Counted from the stretch's first letter, positions 17,188 to 26,165 are shown. The stretch is 33,087 nucleotides of DNA from Flavobacteriaceae bacterium (GCA_027081505.1 JALWKK010000048.1:1-33087), one strand, 5' to 3'. Notes: a model not told the origin generated them from the sequence alone. Numbers and translations: made by a program.

Positions 17188-18333
17188 ATGAAAAAAATAC
17201 AAATGGTCGACCTGAAAGGTCAGTACGAAAAGATTAAAGAACAAGTAAATAAATCGGTGCTGGATGTTATTGAATCTACCGCATACATTAACGGTCCGGA
17301 GGTTCACCAATTTCAAAAAGAACTCGAAGAATATTTGGGTGTTAAGCATGTAATACCTTGTGCCAACGGAACCGATGCACTTCAAATTGCGATGATGGGC
17401 TTGGGATTACAACCCGGCGATGAAGTAATTACCGCCGACTTTACCTTCGCGGCAACGGTAGAAGTAATTGCATTGTTAGGACTTACACCGGTGTTGGTAG
17501 ATGTTAACCCCGAAAGTTTTAATATTGATGTGGAAGCAATTAAAAAAGCCATTACACCTAAAACCAAAGCCATTGTACCGGTTCATTTATTTGGATTAGC
17601 TGCTAATATGGATGAAATTATGAAAATTGCCCGGCAACACAATTTGTATGTAATTGAAGACAACGCACAAGCCATTGGCGGATACTATACCACAAAAACC
17701 GGAAAAAAACTAAAAACCGGAACCATTGGTGATGTGGGTTCTACCTCGTTTTTTCCTTCCAAAAATTTAGGCTGTTATGGCGATGGCGGAGCCATTTTTA
17801 CCAATAACGACGACTTGGCACATACCATTAGAGGAATTGTAAACCACGGAATGTACAAACGCTATCACCATGATGTGGTAGGTGTAAACTCAAGATTAGA
17901 CTCCATACAAGCAGCCATATTAAGAGCTAAATTACCTCATTTGGATAGTTATAACAAAGCCAGAAGAGAAGCCGCAAAAAAATACACCGAAGGATTTTCC
18001 GGCATCGAAAACATTTGTACACCCTCTTGTGGGTGCGATGCACAGCATAGTTGTAATTGTCACGTGTTTCACCAATACACCTTAAAAGTTAAAAACACAG
18101 ACAGAGATTCCTTGGTACAACACTTAAACGAAAACGGAATACCTTGCGGAGTGTATTATCCCATTCCGTTGCATCTTCAAAAAGCCTATGCAGACAGTAG
18201 GTATAAAGAAGAAGATTTTACGGTAACCAATCAGTTGGTTAAAGAAGTTATTTCCTTACCTATGCACACCGAATTAGATGATGAACAAATACAATTTATC
18301 ACACAAACCGTAATTAATTTTGTAACCAAATGA
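17188..18333 (+). CDS. DegT/DnrJ/EryC1/StrS family PLP aminotransferase
   Basis: IPCANGTDALQIAMMGLGLQPGDEVITADFTFAATVEVIALLG, PVHLFGLAANMDEI, VIEDNAQAIGG, TSFFPSKNLGCYGDGG (PLP lysine); start set to ATG 17188 (MKKIQMVDLKGQ). Confidence 0.94.
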   Translation: MKKIQMVDLKGQYEKIKEQVNKSVLDVIESTAYINGPEVHQFQKELEEYLGVKHVIPCANGTDALQIAMMGLGLQPGDEVITADFTFAATVEVIALLGLTPVLVDVNPESFNIDVEAIKKAITPKTKAIVPVHLFGLAANMDEIMKIARQHNLYVIEDNAQAIGGYYTTKTGKKLKTGTIGDVGSTSFFPSKNLGCYGDGGAIFTNNDDLAHTIRGIVNHGMYKRYHHDVVGVNSRLDSIQAAILRAKLPHLDSYNKARREAAKKYTEGFSGIENICTPSCGCDAQHSCNCHVFHQYTLKVKNTDRDSLVQHLNENGIPCGVYYPIPLHLQKAYADSRYKEEDFTVTNQLVKEVISLPMHTELDDEQIQFITQTVINFVTK

Positions 18334-19364
18334 GTAAAATACTGGTAACCGGAGGCTTAGGCTATATAGGTTCGCATACCGTTGTCGAATTGCAAAACAG
18401 TGGTTTTGAGGTTGTAATCGTAGATAATTTGTCCAATTCATCCATAGCTGTATTAGACGGTATTGTAGCCATAACCGGAATAAAACCCCATTTTGTAAAA
18501 ATGGATCTTCGTGAAAAAGATTCGGTAAATAATTTTTTTGAAAAACATCAGGATATCAAGGGAATAATTCATTTTGCTGCCAGTAAAGCGGTAGGAGAGA
18601 GTGTTGAGAATCCGTTGTTGTATTATGAAAATAACATAAATACGTTGGTTTGTGTGCTTCAAAACTGTGTGAAACATGACATTTCAAATTTTATTTTCAG
18701 TTCGTCTTGTACTGTTTACGGCGAACCCGATTCGTTACCCATTTCGGAAGAAGCACCGGTAAAAAAAGCTACTTCGCCTTATGGAAACACCAAACAAATT
18801 AGCGAAGAAATTTTACAAGATACCTGTTCGGTTTCCAACCTAAAAGGTATTGCATTGCGTTATTTTAATCCCATAGGAGCGCACCACTCGGCTTTAATAG
18901 GGGAACTTCCGTTGGGTGTACCTCAAAATTTGGTGCCTTTTATTACGCAAACTGCAATAGGTTTACGAGAGCAACTACAGGTTTTTGGTAACGATTATCC
19001 CACACCGGACGGAAGTTGTATAAGAGATTATATTCACGTAGTAGATTTGGCAAAAGCACATGTGATAGCATTGCAACGCCTGTTATCTCAAAAAAACACA
19101 TCCGATTTTGAAGTCTTTAATATCGGCACGGGAAAAGGAAGCAGTGTGCTGGAAGTTGTAAATGCATTTGAAAAAGTAACCGGAAATAAATTAAATTACA
19201 AAATTGTAGGCAGACGCACAGGAGATGTTGTCTCTGTATATGCAGATACTTCCAAGGCAAATAAAGAGTTGGGCTGGAAAGCCGAAAAAACAATGGAAGA
19301 CGGATTGCTTTCTGCTTGGAATTGGGAACAAAAAATTAGAGGTAAAAAGAAATCTTTTCTTTAG
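18330..19364 (+). CDS. galE: UDP-glucose 4-epimerase
   Basis: GGLGYIGSHTVVEL, FSSSCTVYGEP, SPYGNTKQISEEIL (YxxxK), LRYFNPIGAH; ATGA overlap with the previous CDS. Confidence 0.95.
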   Translation: MSKILVTGGLGYIGSHTVVELQNSGFEVVIVDNLSNSSIAVLDGIVAITGIKPHFVKMDLREKDSVNNFFEKHQDIKGIIHFAASKAVGESVENPLLYYENNINTLVCVLQNCVKHDISNFIFSSSCTVYGEPDSLPISEEAPVKKATSPYGNTKQISEEILQDTCSVSNLKGIALRYFNPIGAHHSALIGELPLGVPQNLVPFITQTAIGLREQLQVFGNDYPTPDGSCIRDYIHVVDLAKAHVIALQRLLSQKNTSDFEVFNIGTGKGSSVLEVVNAFEKVTGNKLNYKIVGRRTGDVVSVYADTSKANKELGWKAEKTMEDGLLSAWNWEQKIRGKKKSFL

Positions 19365-19447
19365 TTTTTCTCCATAAGTCGTATTTACTAATTAGGGCAG
19401 AATGCATCCGTATTTTTTGCCGATAACATTGTTGTAAAAAAAGATCC

Positions 19448-19487
19448 ACTAGGTTTTCTACCTAAGGCAGACAAGCTAAAACCTAGT
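19448..19487. repeat. Inverted repeat ACTAGGTTTT / AAAACCTAGT with 20-nt loop
   Basis: Perfect 10-bp stem in the galE-fabD convergent intergenic region. Confidence 0.7.
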
Positions 19488-19515
19488 AGGTCAAATCCGT
19501 ATCTCTTATTGTTTT

Positions 19516-20403
19516 TTATTCGGCTATTGTTGCTTTTTCTGTGGTAACACTCCGGTCAATTTTACGAAGTAATCCTTGTAGCACATTTCCGGGACCAACT
19601 TCAATAAATGTTGAAGCTCCATCTGCAATCATTTGTTGCATGGTTTGTGTCCATTTTACGGGCGCGGTAAGTTGTTTGATTAAATTTTCTTTAATTGCCG
19701 TTGCATCGGTAACAGCGTTTGCCGTAACGTTTTGATATACCGGACAGATAGGTGTAGAAAAAGGGGTATTTTCTATTGCATTGGCAAGTTCTTCTCTTGC
19801 CGGTTCCATCATTGGGCTGTGAAAAGCTCCGCCAACAGGTAAAAGTAGCGCTCTTCTTGCTCCGGCTTCTTTCATTGCTTCACAAGCATTTTCAACTGCG
19901 GTAACTTCACCCGAAATAACCAATTGTCCGGGGCAATTATAATTTGCAGGTACAACCACTCCTTCTGTTTGTTTACAAATACTTTCGACTACAGAATCTT
20001 CTAAGCCCAGTACAGCCGCCATTGTTGAGGGTTGTAACTCGCAGGCTTTTTGCATGGCTTGTGCGCGTTGCGAAACCAATTTTAATCCGTCTTCAAAATG
20101 CATAGATCCGGTAGCAACCAATGCCGAAAATTCGCCCAGAGAATGTCCCGCAGCCATATCGGGTTTAAAACTATCACTCAGTACTTTTGCAAGAATTACC
20201 GAGTGTAAAAAAATAGCTGGTTGTGTAACATTGGTTTGTTTGAGTTCTTCGGCTGTTCCTTCAAACATTATTTTTGTAATAGCAAAGCCCAATATATCGT
20301 TAGCTTTATCAAAAAGTTGTTTTGCTTCGGTAGAATTTTGATACAGGTCTTTACCCATTCCGGTAAATTGCGCTCCTTGTCCGGGAAAAATGTATGCTTT
20401 CAT
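19516..20403 (-). CDS. fabD: Malonyl-CoA:ACP transacylase
   Basis: FPGQGAQFTGMGKDLY, AGHSLGEFSALVA (GHSLG), GGAFHSPMM, FIEVGPGNVLQGLLRKI. Confidence 0.96.
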   Translation of the reverse strand: MKAYIFPGQGAQFTGMGKDLYQNSTEAKQLFDKANDILGFAITKIMFEGTAEELKQTNVTQPAIFLHSVILAKVLSDSFKPDMAAGHSLGEFSALVATGSMHFEDGLKLVSQRAQAMQKACELQPSTMAAVLGLEDSVVESICKQTEGVVVPANYNCPGQLVISGEVTAVENACEAMKEAGARRALLLPVGGAFHSPMMEPAREELANAIENTPFSTPICPVYQNVTANAVTDATAIKENLIKQLTAPVKWTQTMQQMIADGASTFIEVGPGNVLQGLLRKIDRSVTTEKATIAE

Positions 20404-20469
20404 ATGCTTTAAATTTTAGGTAGCAAAATTAAACTTTTATTTAGGATTGGAAAAGGATGGTTGTTTGTA

Positions 20470-21077
20470 TTATAAATACCTTCTAATTATTTCTGTAACA
20501 GCCGGTAAATAACTTCTCCCGAAAAGATTGAGATGCACTAACAAATAGTATAGTTGCCAGAGTTTGATTCGTTTTTCCCAATTGGATTGTAACGGAAAAA
20601 TTTCGTTATAAAGAAAAAAAACCTCAGAAGGAAAACCGCCAAAGAGTTGCATCATAGCCAAATCTATTTCTCTTGGTGCATAACATACGGCTGGATCTAT
20701 CAAAACCGGTTGTCCGGAAATGGAGGTTAGGATATTTCCGTTCCATAAGCCACCGTGAATAAGCGAAGGGGCTTCGGGTGGTATTATTTTTTCAATATTC
20801 GTAAAAAAATATCTAAATTTGAAAAGTAAATACCTTTTTGTTTGGCAATTTTAAATTGTGGTTCTAACCGTTGATGGATATAAAATTTGGGAGCAGAATC
20901 TTTTGTTGAGTTGTATTGTGGTAAGATTCCTATATAATTATTATGGTCTAATCCGAAGGTTGAAGATGTTGCTTTGTGAAGCACCGTTAATTGCTTTGGC
21001 TTCTGTAGGAAATATTTTGGGTTGTTACCACCAATTATAAGAAATGAAAAGTCGTCAAATTTACGAAACAAAACCAC
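20470..21077 (-). pseudogene. C-terminal part of a fructosamine kinase family gene, frameshifted
   Basis: LTVLHKATSSTFGLDHNNYIGILPQYN...FYIHQRLEPQFKIAK, then after a frame change FFTNIEKIIPPEAPSLIHGGLWNGNILTSISGQPVLIDPAVCYAPREIDLAMMQLFGGFPSEVF...LYYLLVHLNLFGRSYL; frame change at the T7 run near 20805-20811. Confidence 0.88.
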
Positions 21078-21088
21078 TAATAATTTGA

Positions 21089-21096
21089 TATATTTG
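21089..21096 (+). promoter_or_regulatory. Putative -7 box TATATTTG upstream of the DUF1016-like gene
   Basis: TAnnTTTG match about 36 nt before ATG 21133. Confidence 0.45.
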
Positions 21097-21132
21097 TGAA
21101 AATGTGAGACATTGTTTTACAAATTGAGAACT

Positions 21133-22140
21133 ATGAATGAATTAGTTGAAAATAAGGAATATAATGAGTTGATTGAAAATATCGATTCTGTTTATAACAA
21201 AGCGAAAAGCAAAATCATTTCTTCAATTAATGTAGAAATGCTTGATGCTTATTGGAAAATTGGTGAAGATATAGTTAAATTTGAACAAAAAGGGAAATTA
21301 AAAGCTGAATATGGAAAGAAATTGCTAATAAACCTATCCAAAGATTTGTCTATAAAATATGGTAAGGGATTTAGCCGTAGCAACTTACAATATATGCGAC
21401 TTTTTTACATACATTATCCAATTTAACAGACAGTGTCTTGCAAATTAAGTTGGTCTCATTACGTTGAGTTATTATCTATAAATGATGATTTGGAAAGAAA
21501 ATTTTATCAGAAACAAGCAGAAATTGAAAATTGGACGGTTAGAGAACTCAAAAGACAAAAGAAAACAGGACTTTTTCATAGAATAGCGTTGAGCAAAGAC
21601 AAAGAAAAAATTCTTGAAATTGCACAAAAAGGACAAATTATTCAATCTGAACAAGATTTGATTAAAAATCCTTATGTATTTGAATTTCTAGGATTTCCTG
21701 AAAATAAATTGTACAAAGAAAGCGATTTAGAAAATGCCATAATAACAAATCTACAACGGTTTTTATTAGAATTAGGTAAAGGTTTCGCTTTTTTCGGCAG
21801 ACAACAACGTATTACACTTAACAATAGACACTTTTATGTAGATTTAGTTTTCTACCACGCTAAATTGAAATGTTATGTTTTAATAGACCTCAAAATCGGA
21901 AAAGTTGAATACGAACATATAGGTCAAATGAAATTATATCTGGGTTATTATGAAAAAGAAATAAATGATGAAATGGATAACCAACCAATAGGAATAATAT
22001 TATCGGAACAGAAAGATGATATAATGGTTGAATATGCAATGCTTAACGACACATCTAAATTGCTTGTCTCAGAATATCAACTTTATTTACCGGACAGAGA
22101 AGAACTAAAAAGAAAAGTAAAAGAAATAATTGACGAATAA
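21133..22140 (+). pseudogene. DUF1016/YhcG-type PDDEXK nuclease family gene with in-frame TAA at 21424
   Basis: Two same-frame ORFs read through as ...GKGFSRSNLQYMRLFYIHYPI*QTVSCKLSWSHYVELLSINDDLERKFYQKQAEIENWTVRELKRQ...FYVDLVFYHAKLKCYVLIDLKIGK..., a canonical DUF1016 N-domain plus nuclease-domain layout. Confidence 0.88.
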
Positions 22141-22232
22141 GAAGGCGGCAGCAAAGTGTATAGCTAATAGCGGTCAAAGTGCTATAAATGAAAAAAATAC
22201 AGGCAAAACAAACGGCAATGTAAATATGAAAG

Positions 22233-22399
22233 TAATACCAAAAACAACTATATATTAGTCCAATAAATCGTTTCTTTTTACCTGTATCTTCGTTAAAAAT
22301 ACTCGTTATAGCTACGGCTATAACTGTGCTTTTCGCCTTGATACAGAAAAAAATATTCCAATTTATTTTGGACTAAAATACAATTCCTTTTGGTATAAA
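22233..22399. mobile_element. MITE-like nested palindromic element with terminal inverted repeats
   Basis: TAATACCAAAA / TTTTGGTATAA ends; sub-terminal TTAGTCCAATAAAT / ATTTATTTTGGACTAA; inner CTGTATC / GATACAG; central hairpin GTTATAGC-TACG-GCTATAAC at 22305-22324. Confidence 0.75.
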
Positions 22400-22421
22400 T
22401 GCTGAAAATCCCGCAACCAAC

Positions 22422-22580
22422 TCATATACTTGATAGCTTAAAACACTTATTTATCTTTAGAACAACAGATTTTTCTTTGCAGTGAAGTAAAAAAAACTCA
22501 TTGATATCTCCACCGGTAAGCGGTTGAGAATTAAGAAGGGTTAAATTGTTTTTTTGAGCTATGAGGTTTAAAAGATTCAA
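22422..22580 (-). pseudogene. N-terminal fragment of a fructosamine kinase family gene
   Basis: Minus-strand translation LNLLNLIAQKNNLTLLNSQPLTGGDINEFFLLHCKEKSVVLKINKCFKLSSI*, which carries the kinase N-lobe signature (GGDIN...LKIN) missing from the 20470-21077 piece. Confidence 0.75.
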
Positions 22581-22594
22581 AACAAAAATGCGTT

Positions 22595-23077
22595 TTATTT
22601 TCTTTCATAGGTTAAGTAAGTAAAATCAAAATTATGTCTTTCATCTTTAGGATGGTATTTTTCGTTCACCAACTTCCATTTATTTAAATCAATTTCAGGA
22701 AAAAAAGTATCGGCTTCAAAAGTGGCATGAACACGGGTAAGCTCAATTTTATCGGAAATATCCATCGCTAATTTATATATTTCGCCTCCACCGATAATAA
22801 AGGGTTGTTCGTCATTTTTAGCAATTTCCAGAGCTTGTTGAAGTGTGTTTACTACAACAGCGCCTTCTTTTTTATATTTTTTGTTTCGTGTGATGACTAT
22901 GTGCGTACGGTTGGGAAGCGGTTTCGGGAAGGTTTCAAAGGTTTTTCGTCCCATAATAATGTGATGACCGGTAGTGAGTTTTTTAAATCGTTTAAAATCA
23001 TCGGGCAGGTGCCAAACCAAATCGTTGTCTTTACCCAGCTCGTTGTTTTTTCCTGCAGCAGCTATTATGGTAATCAT
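22595..23077 (-). CDS. folA: Dihydrofolate reductase
   Basis: IIAAAGKNNELGKDNDLVWHLPDDFKRFKKLTTGHHIIMGRKTFETFPKPLPNRTHIVITR, FIIGGGEIY. Confidence 0.96.
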   Translation of the reverse strand: MITIIAAAGKNNELGKDNDLVWHLPDDFKRFKKLTTGHHIIMGRKTFETFPKPLPNRTHIVITRNKKYKKEGAVVVNTLQQALEIAKNDEQPFIIGGGEIYKLAMDISDKIELTRVHATFEADTFFPEIDLNKWKLVNEKYHPKDERHNFDFTYLTYERK

Positions 23078-23493
23078 AGATTTTCGGGAGGTTGTTGTTG
23101 GGGTTCGTTTTTTTTTATTTCGGGTAGTGGCATTTGTTTTTCAACTTTTTGTTGAAGTTCTAAGATTCGTTTTTCTTGTTTGGCTTTTAGTTTTTCGAGT
23201 TGTTTGTTTTCCCATTCTTTTCCCATAAACCGGTTCATTACAAAAACATTTAACAGGTGAACTAGAAAAAAGAACGTCCATAATAAAATAGCCCAAACAA
23301 ACCAATTTTTAATAAAAAAATCTTTGCCAATTCCCAGCACCGGATTTATGATTATAAGCAACACCGAACCGGATAGAAACAAGATAAAATGGCGCATTAG
23401 TTTCTTTTTTTGTTTGATGCGCTGTTGTGCGTATTCAAATTGTTCGCGTTGTTCCGGATTTAATAAAGGCTTTTTTTTCTTGTTAAAGAACAT
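23074..23493 (-). CDS. 2TM domain-containing protein
   Basis: Two central TM helices flanked by charged coiled ends (FEYAQQRIKQKKKLMRHFILFL...FMGKEWENKQLEKL); ATGA overlap with folA. Confidence 0.75.
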   Translation of the reverse strand: MFFNKKKKPLLNPEQREQFEYAQQRIKQKKKLMRHFILFLSGSVLLIIINPVLGIGKDFFIKNWFVWAILLWTFFFLVHLLNVFVMNRFMGKEWENKQLEKLKAKQEKRILELQQKVEKQMPLPEIKKNEPQQQPPENL

Positions 23494-23532
23494 AGTTTTA
23501 ACGTTTTGGTATTACAAGATACAAAATAGTGT

Positions 23533-24405
23533 TTAATTGTTTTTATTACGTCGGTTTTTTCTTTTTCTTTCTTCTTTATTATCATCATTTACTCGAAAAA
23601 TGATGGGCAGGGTGTAGATTACACCTACTTCTTTTCCCTTTTGTTTGCCCGGAATCATTTTGGGTAATAGTTTGACAACACGTATGGCTTCTTTTTCAAG
23701 AATAGGATGAGGAGCTCTTGCTCTTATGCCTGTAACATACCCTTCTTTATTAATTTTAAACATAACGGTTATTCGTTGTAATCCGTTTAGTCTTAATGAA
23801 TTAGCAAGTGTTGTGTTAAAGTTTTTGTGTATGACGGTTTTAATATTATCGCTCATACATTTTTTTAACTCTAAATTGGTTTCTTGAAAGCATCCCGGAT
23901 ATTTGGGTACTTGTTCAATTATGGCAAACGGTTGGTCTTCGGGTTCTTTTTGTGTATTGTCATTGGATTTTTTTTCAATTTTATTTTCTGAAAATGAATT
24001 GGAGGCGCTATATTTCTCCGGATTTGAAAAATTCATATCTATGGTAAATTCGTCATAAAGCATTTCGCCCAAATGATTTTTATATGATTGAAGTGGTTTT
24101 ATGCTTCTTATCACACGAATGGTTGCATTTTTTAATACCGGGTCTTCGGTTTGTAAATCTTTAATGTAAAGGTTTCCTATTTGATCTACAAAAACAGCCA
24201 TCTTAACGTTTTTAATCGCTCCTTCTTCCATTTTTAATGAATCTAAAACCGAAACAAATTCATTATAAAGCAGACTTTCCACGCTACTTTTTAAGCAACT
24301 GCTTCGGGCGGCAATCGTAGGGTTTTCGTTACAACCATCAAGGTTAACGATTTGTGAAAATGCAGTTGTGGTAATGAAAGCTGTAAGTAAAATAAGGTTT
24401 TTCAT
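23533..24405 (-). CDS. TonB C-terminal-like domain protein (energy transducer TonB family)
   Basis: VMFKINKEGYVTGIRARAPHPILEKEAIRVVKLLPKMIPGKQKGKEVGVIYTLPIIFRV, plus a second degenerate copy earlier (NVKMAVFVDQIGNLYI...). Confidence 0.82.
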   Translation of the reverse strand: MKNLILLTAFITTTAFSQIVNLDGCNENPTIAARSSCLKSSVESLLYNEFVSVLDSLKMEEGAIKNVKMAVFVDQIGNLYIKDLQTEDPVLKNATIRVIRSIKPLQSYKNHLGEMLYDEFTIDMNFSNPEKYSASNSFSENKIEKKSNDNTQKEPEDQPFAIIEQVPKYPGCFQETNLELKKCMSDNIKTVIHKNFNTTLANSLRLNGLQRITVMFKINKEGYVTGIRARAPHPILEKEAIRVVKLLPKMIPGKQKGKEVGVIYTLPIIFRVNDDNKEERKRKNRRNKNN

Positions 24406-24417
24406 GGTGTTATTTGT

Positions 24418-25242
24418 TTAAATGGCAACTTTCCCTTTAATATGCGGGTGCGGGTTATAGTCTGTTAAGGTAAAATCATCGAAGGTAAAATCAAAGATGT
24501 TTTTAATTTCCGGGTTTAAAATCATTTTGGGCAAGGGTCTGGGTGTTCTTGAAAGTTGCAATTTTACTTGTTCAAAATGGTTGGTATAAATATGAGCATC
24601 GCCAAAAGTATGTATAAATTCTCCGGGTTGGTAATCGCAAACTTGTGCCATCATCAATGTGAAAAGTGCATACGAAGCAATGTTAAACGGAACACCTAGA
24701 AAAATATCGGCACTACGTTGGTAAAGTTGGCACGAAAGCTTGCCGTCTGCCACATAAAACTGAAAGAAAGCATGACAAGGCGGAAGTGCGGCTTTACCGT
24801 TTGCTACATTTTCTGCAAACGATTTACCTGTGTCGGGTAAAACCGACGGGTTCCAAGCACTAACCAGCATCCGGCGGCTGTCGGGATTGTTTTTTAAGGC
24901 TTCAATAACTTGGGTTATTTGGTCTATTTCGTCGCTGTTCCAGTTGCGCCATTGGTGTCCGTAAACCGGACCTAAATCGCCGTTTTCGTCTGCCCATTCG
25001 TTCCAGATACGTACTCCGTTTTCTTGCAGGTATTTTATGTTGGTGTCGCCTTTTAAAAACCAAAGCAATTCGTAAATAATAGATTTAAGATGCAGTTTTT
25101 TGGTAGTTACCATAGGGAATCCCTCGCTTAGATCAAACCGCATTTGATACCCGAAAACACTTTTGGTTCCGGTTCCGGTTCGGTCTGCCTTTAATGTGCC
25201 GTTTTCTAAAACGTGTTTTATTAAATCGTGATATTGTTTCAT
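24418..25242 (-). CDS. thyA: Thymidylate synthase
   Basis: [31 protein letters not shown] (catalytic Cys), [33 protein letters not shown]. Confidence 0.97.
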   Translation of the reverse strand: MKQYHDLIKHVLENGTLKADRTGTGTKSVFGYQMRFDLSEGFPMVTTKKLHLKSIIYELLWFLKGDTNIKYLQENGVRIWNEWADENGDLGPVYGHQWRNWNSDEIDQITQVIEALKNNPDSRRMLVSAWNPSVLPDTGKSFAENVANGKAALPPCHAFFQFYVADGKLSCQLYQRSADIFLGVPFNIASYALFTLMMAQVCDYQPGEFIHTFGDAHIYTNHFEQVKLQLSRTPRPLPKMILNPEIKNIFDFTFDDFTLTDYNPHPHIKGKVAI

Positions 25243-25445
25243 AGTAAGCCTGCTCTAAGCAGTGTATTGATTTTATTAAAATAACTATTTCAGCCCAAAG
25301 AGTAATGAATAATTATCTGGCAATAAAAATACCAAAAAAACCGCTTTTTGTTTAATTTTTTTTACAGAACTAATCAAGAAAGTTATTAACTAATTTTGTA
25401 ATATCACGGATATTTTTTTATATTTAACCATAGAAACCATTAGTT

Positions 25446-26165
25446 ATGAAACAAAAAATATTTTTTTTACTACTGTTCTTCGTGAGTTTTACACAGGCAC
25501 AAGAGATTTATAATCACACTTGGTATTTGTTTCAAATTAATGTAGGAGGAAATGATGTTCCTATTTCTTATAATGAGGAAATTCCTATTGTACAAGCCAA
25601 TTTTACACAGGGAAACCCTGATTTTTTTGAAACAAGTGCCTGTAATTACTACTCAGGAGACGTATTTGTAGATGTTAATCAATCAACTATGCAGTTTGAT
25701 ATTGATTGCACAATGGTTGTTTGTGCAAATCCTAATAATACTGATTTTGACAATGCGTATAGTTACTTCTTTACAGAAAACAACCAAGATGTATATACGT
25801 ACACCACTGCTTATATTGATGGTCCTCCCGGTCCGGATGAGTTTATTTTAATGATTACCAAACCCAACGGTGATTACATCATTTATAGTGATTTACAATA
25901 TTATTTTTCTACACCCGAAAACGCTTTGCAAAATTTACAAATCCTGCCTAATCCGGTAACACAATCATTTGTTATTACGTGAAGCAAGAATGTTGGAGCG
26001 TTACAAATAACTCTTTATGATGTGAATGGAAAAAAAGTAGTACAGACGGCAAACTATGTCAACGGTGAGTCAATTAATATTAATCAATTAAAAACCGGAA
26101 TTTATTTTGTTAGCTTAACAGATGAAAACGGGAATAATTCGGTTAAAAAACTGGTAAAACGATAG
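25446..26165 (+). pseudogene. T9SS-secreted protein whose C-terminal sorting domain is interrupted by in-frame TGA (25980-25982)
   Basis: Signal peptide MKQKIFFLLLFFVSFTQAQ; reading through the TGA gives ILPNPVTQSFVIT*SKNVGALQITLYDVNGKKVVQTANYVNGESININQLKTGIYFVSLTDENGNNSVKKLVKR*, a full type A CTD. Confidence 0.85.

Noticed and set aside
25243-25445. Small hairpin CTGCT-CTA-AGCAG in the thyA upstream region as a riboswitch or attenuator
   Set aside because: Only a 5-bp stem without conserved riboswitch features.
25980-25982. TGA as a selenocysteine codon
   Set aside because: It falls in a T9SS CTD with no redox context and no evident bSECIS-like hairpin directly downstream; a Trp-to-stop nonsense change is simpler.
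21424-25982. Genetic-code reassignment explaining the two in-frame stops
   Set aside because: The two interrupted genes use different stops (TAA and TGA), while intact genes nearby end normally at TAA, TGA or TAG; decay or sequencing error is more likely.
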